Source of the DNA: Deltaproteobacteria bacterium
Lineage (GTDB): Bacteria > Desulfobacterota > Desulfuromonadia > Geobacterales > DSM-12255
DNA: 6,571 nucleotides
Direction of reading: 5' to 3'
NCBI GenBank assembly: GCA_017861215.1
Contig: JAGFXN010000095.1
Coordinates: forward strand, 1 to 6,571
Under the pieces are notes generated by a model that had not been told where the DNA came from, did not search any database, and was given only the letters and a program-made list of their open reading frames with translations. The first letter of the stretch is position 1. Each line of letters begins with the position of its first letter. Positions 5,783-6,571 of this stretch are shown piece after piece. Made by a program: the position numbers and the translations under genes.

Positions 5783-6073
5783 TTATTCAATAGCGGTCAT
5801 TTTGCAAACGATTTTCTCGGCAATCATGCCGTCGACGGCGGCAATGTACGCCTTGTAATGGGGAGATTTCACATGCTGTTCCAGGCAGGCCGGGCTTTCC
5901 CAGTTTTCATAGAAAATGAACAGGGCCGGATCCTCATTATCCTGGTGCAGACGGTATTCACTGCAGCCAGCCTCGTTGCGCGTCGGGGCGATCAGTTTAA
6001 GAAGTTCCGCTTTAACGATCTCGATAGAATCCTTCTTTGCCACAACCTTGGCTACGACAGTCAATATTGACAC
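5783..6073 (-). CDS. ABM-fold monooxygenase, YgiN-like putative quinol monooxygenase
   Basis: The 96-residue protein is a dimeric alpha/beta-barrel type (antibiotic biosynthesis monooxygenase fold). Supporting features are the opening strand (SILTVVAKVVA, 2-12), the Glu-Ala-Gly-Cys turn with Tyr (EAGCSEY, 34-40), the ENWES strand (56-60) and the helix HVKSPHYKAY (67-76). These parallel E. coli YgiN, which I recall as containing EEGCHGY, EQWES and HLQTPHMKAY and which acts on menadiol. Family length is about 95-105 residues, so the gene is complete. Members use cofactor-free oxidation of quinols or act in stress protection; the substrate here is not known. The start is GTG, with GAGAGGGG 6 bases upstream and no better codon nearby. 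It lies 45 bases below the Cys-rich gene, probably in the same operon as the flavin reductase. Confidence 0.85.
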   Translation of the reverse strand: MSILTVVAKVVAKKDSIEIVKAELLKLIAPTRNEAGCSEYRLHQDNEDPALFIFYENWESPACLEQHVKSPHYKAYIAAVDGMIAEKIVCKMTAIE

Positions 6074-6118
6074 GGCTAACCCCTCTCCCGGAATAGAATG
6101 GTTTTTGCAGCGATCCCT

Positions 6119-6316
6119 TCAGGCATGCGTTTCATGAGCCTTTCTGCCATGCACCCGCTCATAGGCTTGACAGAATGGACAGATGCCCGCCTCGACACTC
6201 TTGACAAAGGTATAAGCGACGCCCGTTTGTTTTACCCGAGCGTGGCGACAGACAGGGCAGAGTTCGCACAGCCGCGCCAGTCTCCGGTCCATGGGAGTGA
6301 TCTCACGACTGCTCAT
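6119..6316 (-). CDS. Small Cys-rich (zinc-ribbon-like) protein
   Basis: This 65-residue basic protein carries Cys17, Cys20 and Cys23 (CELCPVC) and Cys46 and Cys49 (CPFC). The pairs CPVC and CPFC, 25 residues apart, resemble the two knuckles of a zinc ribbon. They could instead be redox-active or bind iron. There is no signal peptide or membrane segment. The C-terminus is His/Arg-rich. The ATG overlaps the stop of the flavin reductase gene as ATGA and lacks its own good ribosome binding site, which fits translational coupling. An internal ATG at codon 9 would also keep all Cys. I do not recognise a named family. Its position between a flavin reductase and an ABM protein suggests a role in electron transfer or its control. 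Confidence 0.7.
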   Translation of the reverse strand: MSSREITPMDRRLARLCELCPVCRHARVKQTGVAYTFVKSVEAGICPFCQAYERVHGRKAHETHA

Positions 6317-6571
6317 GGCTGCAGTTTTTTGCCTGCCGAAAAGGCCTTGCCCAGGAGGGGGCCGACCCCATGATAACCTTTATGGGCAGTGTCATAAATG
6401 AGGGGCATGATCTTCATGATGTCTGGCAGACCGTCGTCACCCAGCACGGCATGATCGGCTTTCACATCGATGATTTCGCCGATGAACTGGGTATGCAGGC
6501 CGATCTCCACGATCTGGAGCAGGCGGCACTCCAGCACGACGGGGAATTCTGCGGCGTAGGGAGCGTCAACC
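6313..6571 (-). CDS. Flavin reductase / flavoredoxin family protein (3' part; runs off window)
   Basis: The last 85 residues are visible. They read VDAPYAAEFPVVLECRLLQ, then IGLHTQFIGEIIDVKAD, then GLPDIMKIMPLIYD, and end in a Lys-rich tail. The VDAP, ECxLLQ, HTQFIGEIxDVKAD and GxLLGKAFSAG segments are typical of flavoredoxin-type proteins from Desulfovibrio and Geobacter. These bind FMN in a split-barrel fold and pass electrons from NAD(P)H or other donors. The FMN-binding N-terminal half lies outside the window, so cofactor residues cannot be checked. The gene shares ATGA with the Cys-rich gene downstream and is probably first or early in the operon; its promoter is not visible. Confidence 0.82.
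   Translation of the reverse strand, partial: VDAPYAAEFPVVLECRLLQIVEIGLHTQFIGEIIDVKADHAVLGDDGLPDIMKIMPLIYDTAHKGYHGVGPLLGKAFSAGKKLQP

Noticed and set aside
6098..6373. Plus-strand 91-residue frame at the right end
   Set aside because: Shadow of the minus-strand Cys-rich and flavin reductase genes.

Overview
The window reads like the chromosome of a Geobacter-type bacterium (Desulfuromonadales/Geobacteraceae). This is an inference from family style: a poly-Gly lipoprotein, a receiver-PilZ regulator and a flavoredoxin-like flavin reductase. No rRNA or other marker fixes the taxon. Every gene I can support lies on the minus strand, so transcription runs from high to low coordinates.

Right end (about 5783-6571): the 3' end of a flavin reductase/flavoredoxin gene overlaps by ATGA a 65-residue Cys-rich protein. 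A YgiN-like ABM-fold monooxygenase follows after 45 bases. This looks like a small flavin/quinone redox operon.

Middle (about 3340-5710): an extended -10 promoter leads to a receiver-PilZ protein whose receiver lacks the usual acidic pair. A 423-base non-coding gap follows, holding a CRP/FNR-like palindrome and a good sigma-70 promoter. Then comes a secreted lipoprotein of unknown function, closed by a clear rho-independent terminator.

Between 2414 and 2960 lie pieces too short for ordinary ORF calling. One is a gene with a strong ribosome binding site but an in-frame TAG. A 26-codon ORF overlaps its 3' end by ATGA. Further on, a 14-bp perfect palindrome covers a TATAAT box and is followed by a 23-residue single-helix membrane-protein ORF.

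Left end (1-2302): a HlyD-type periplasmic adaptor (YhiI-like) overlaps by ATGA a tandem-ATPase ABC protein that matches RbbA closely and runs off the window edge. Together they would form the adaptor and ATPase/permease of an ABC-2 type export system, as in the E. coli yhiI-rbbA-yhhJ cluster. The yhiI-rbbA DNA looks more GC-rich than the 2700-5700 region, which looks more accessory in character.

I found no CRISPR array, tRNA, rRNA or intact mobile element.
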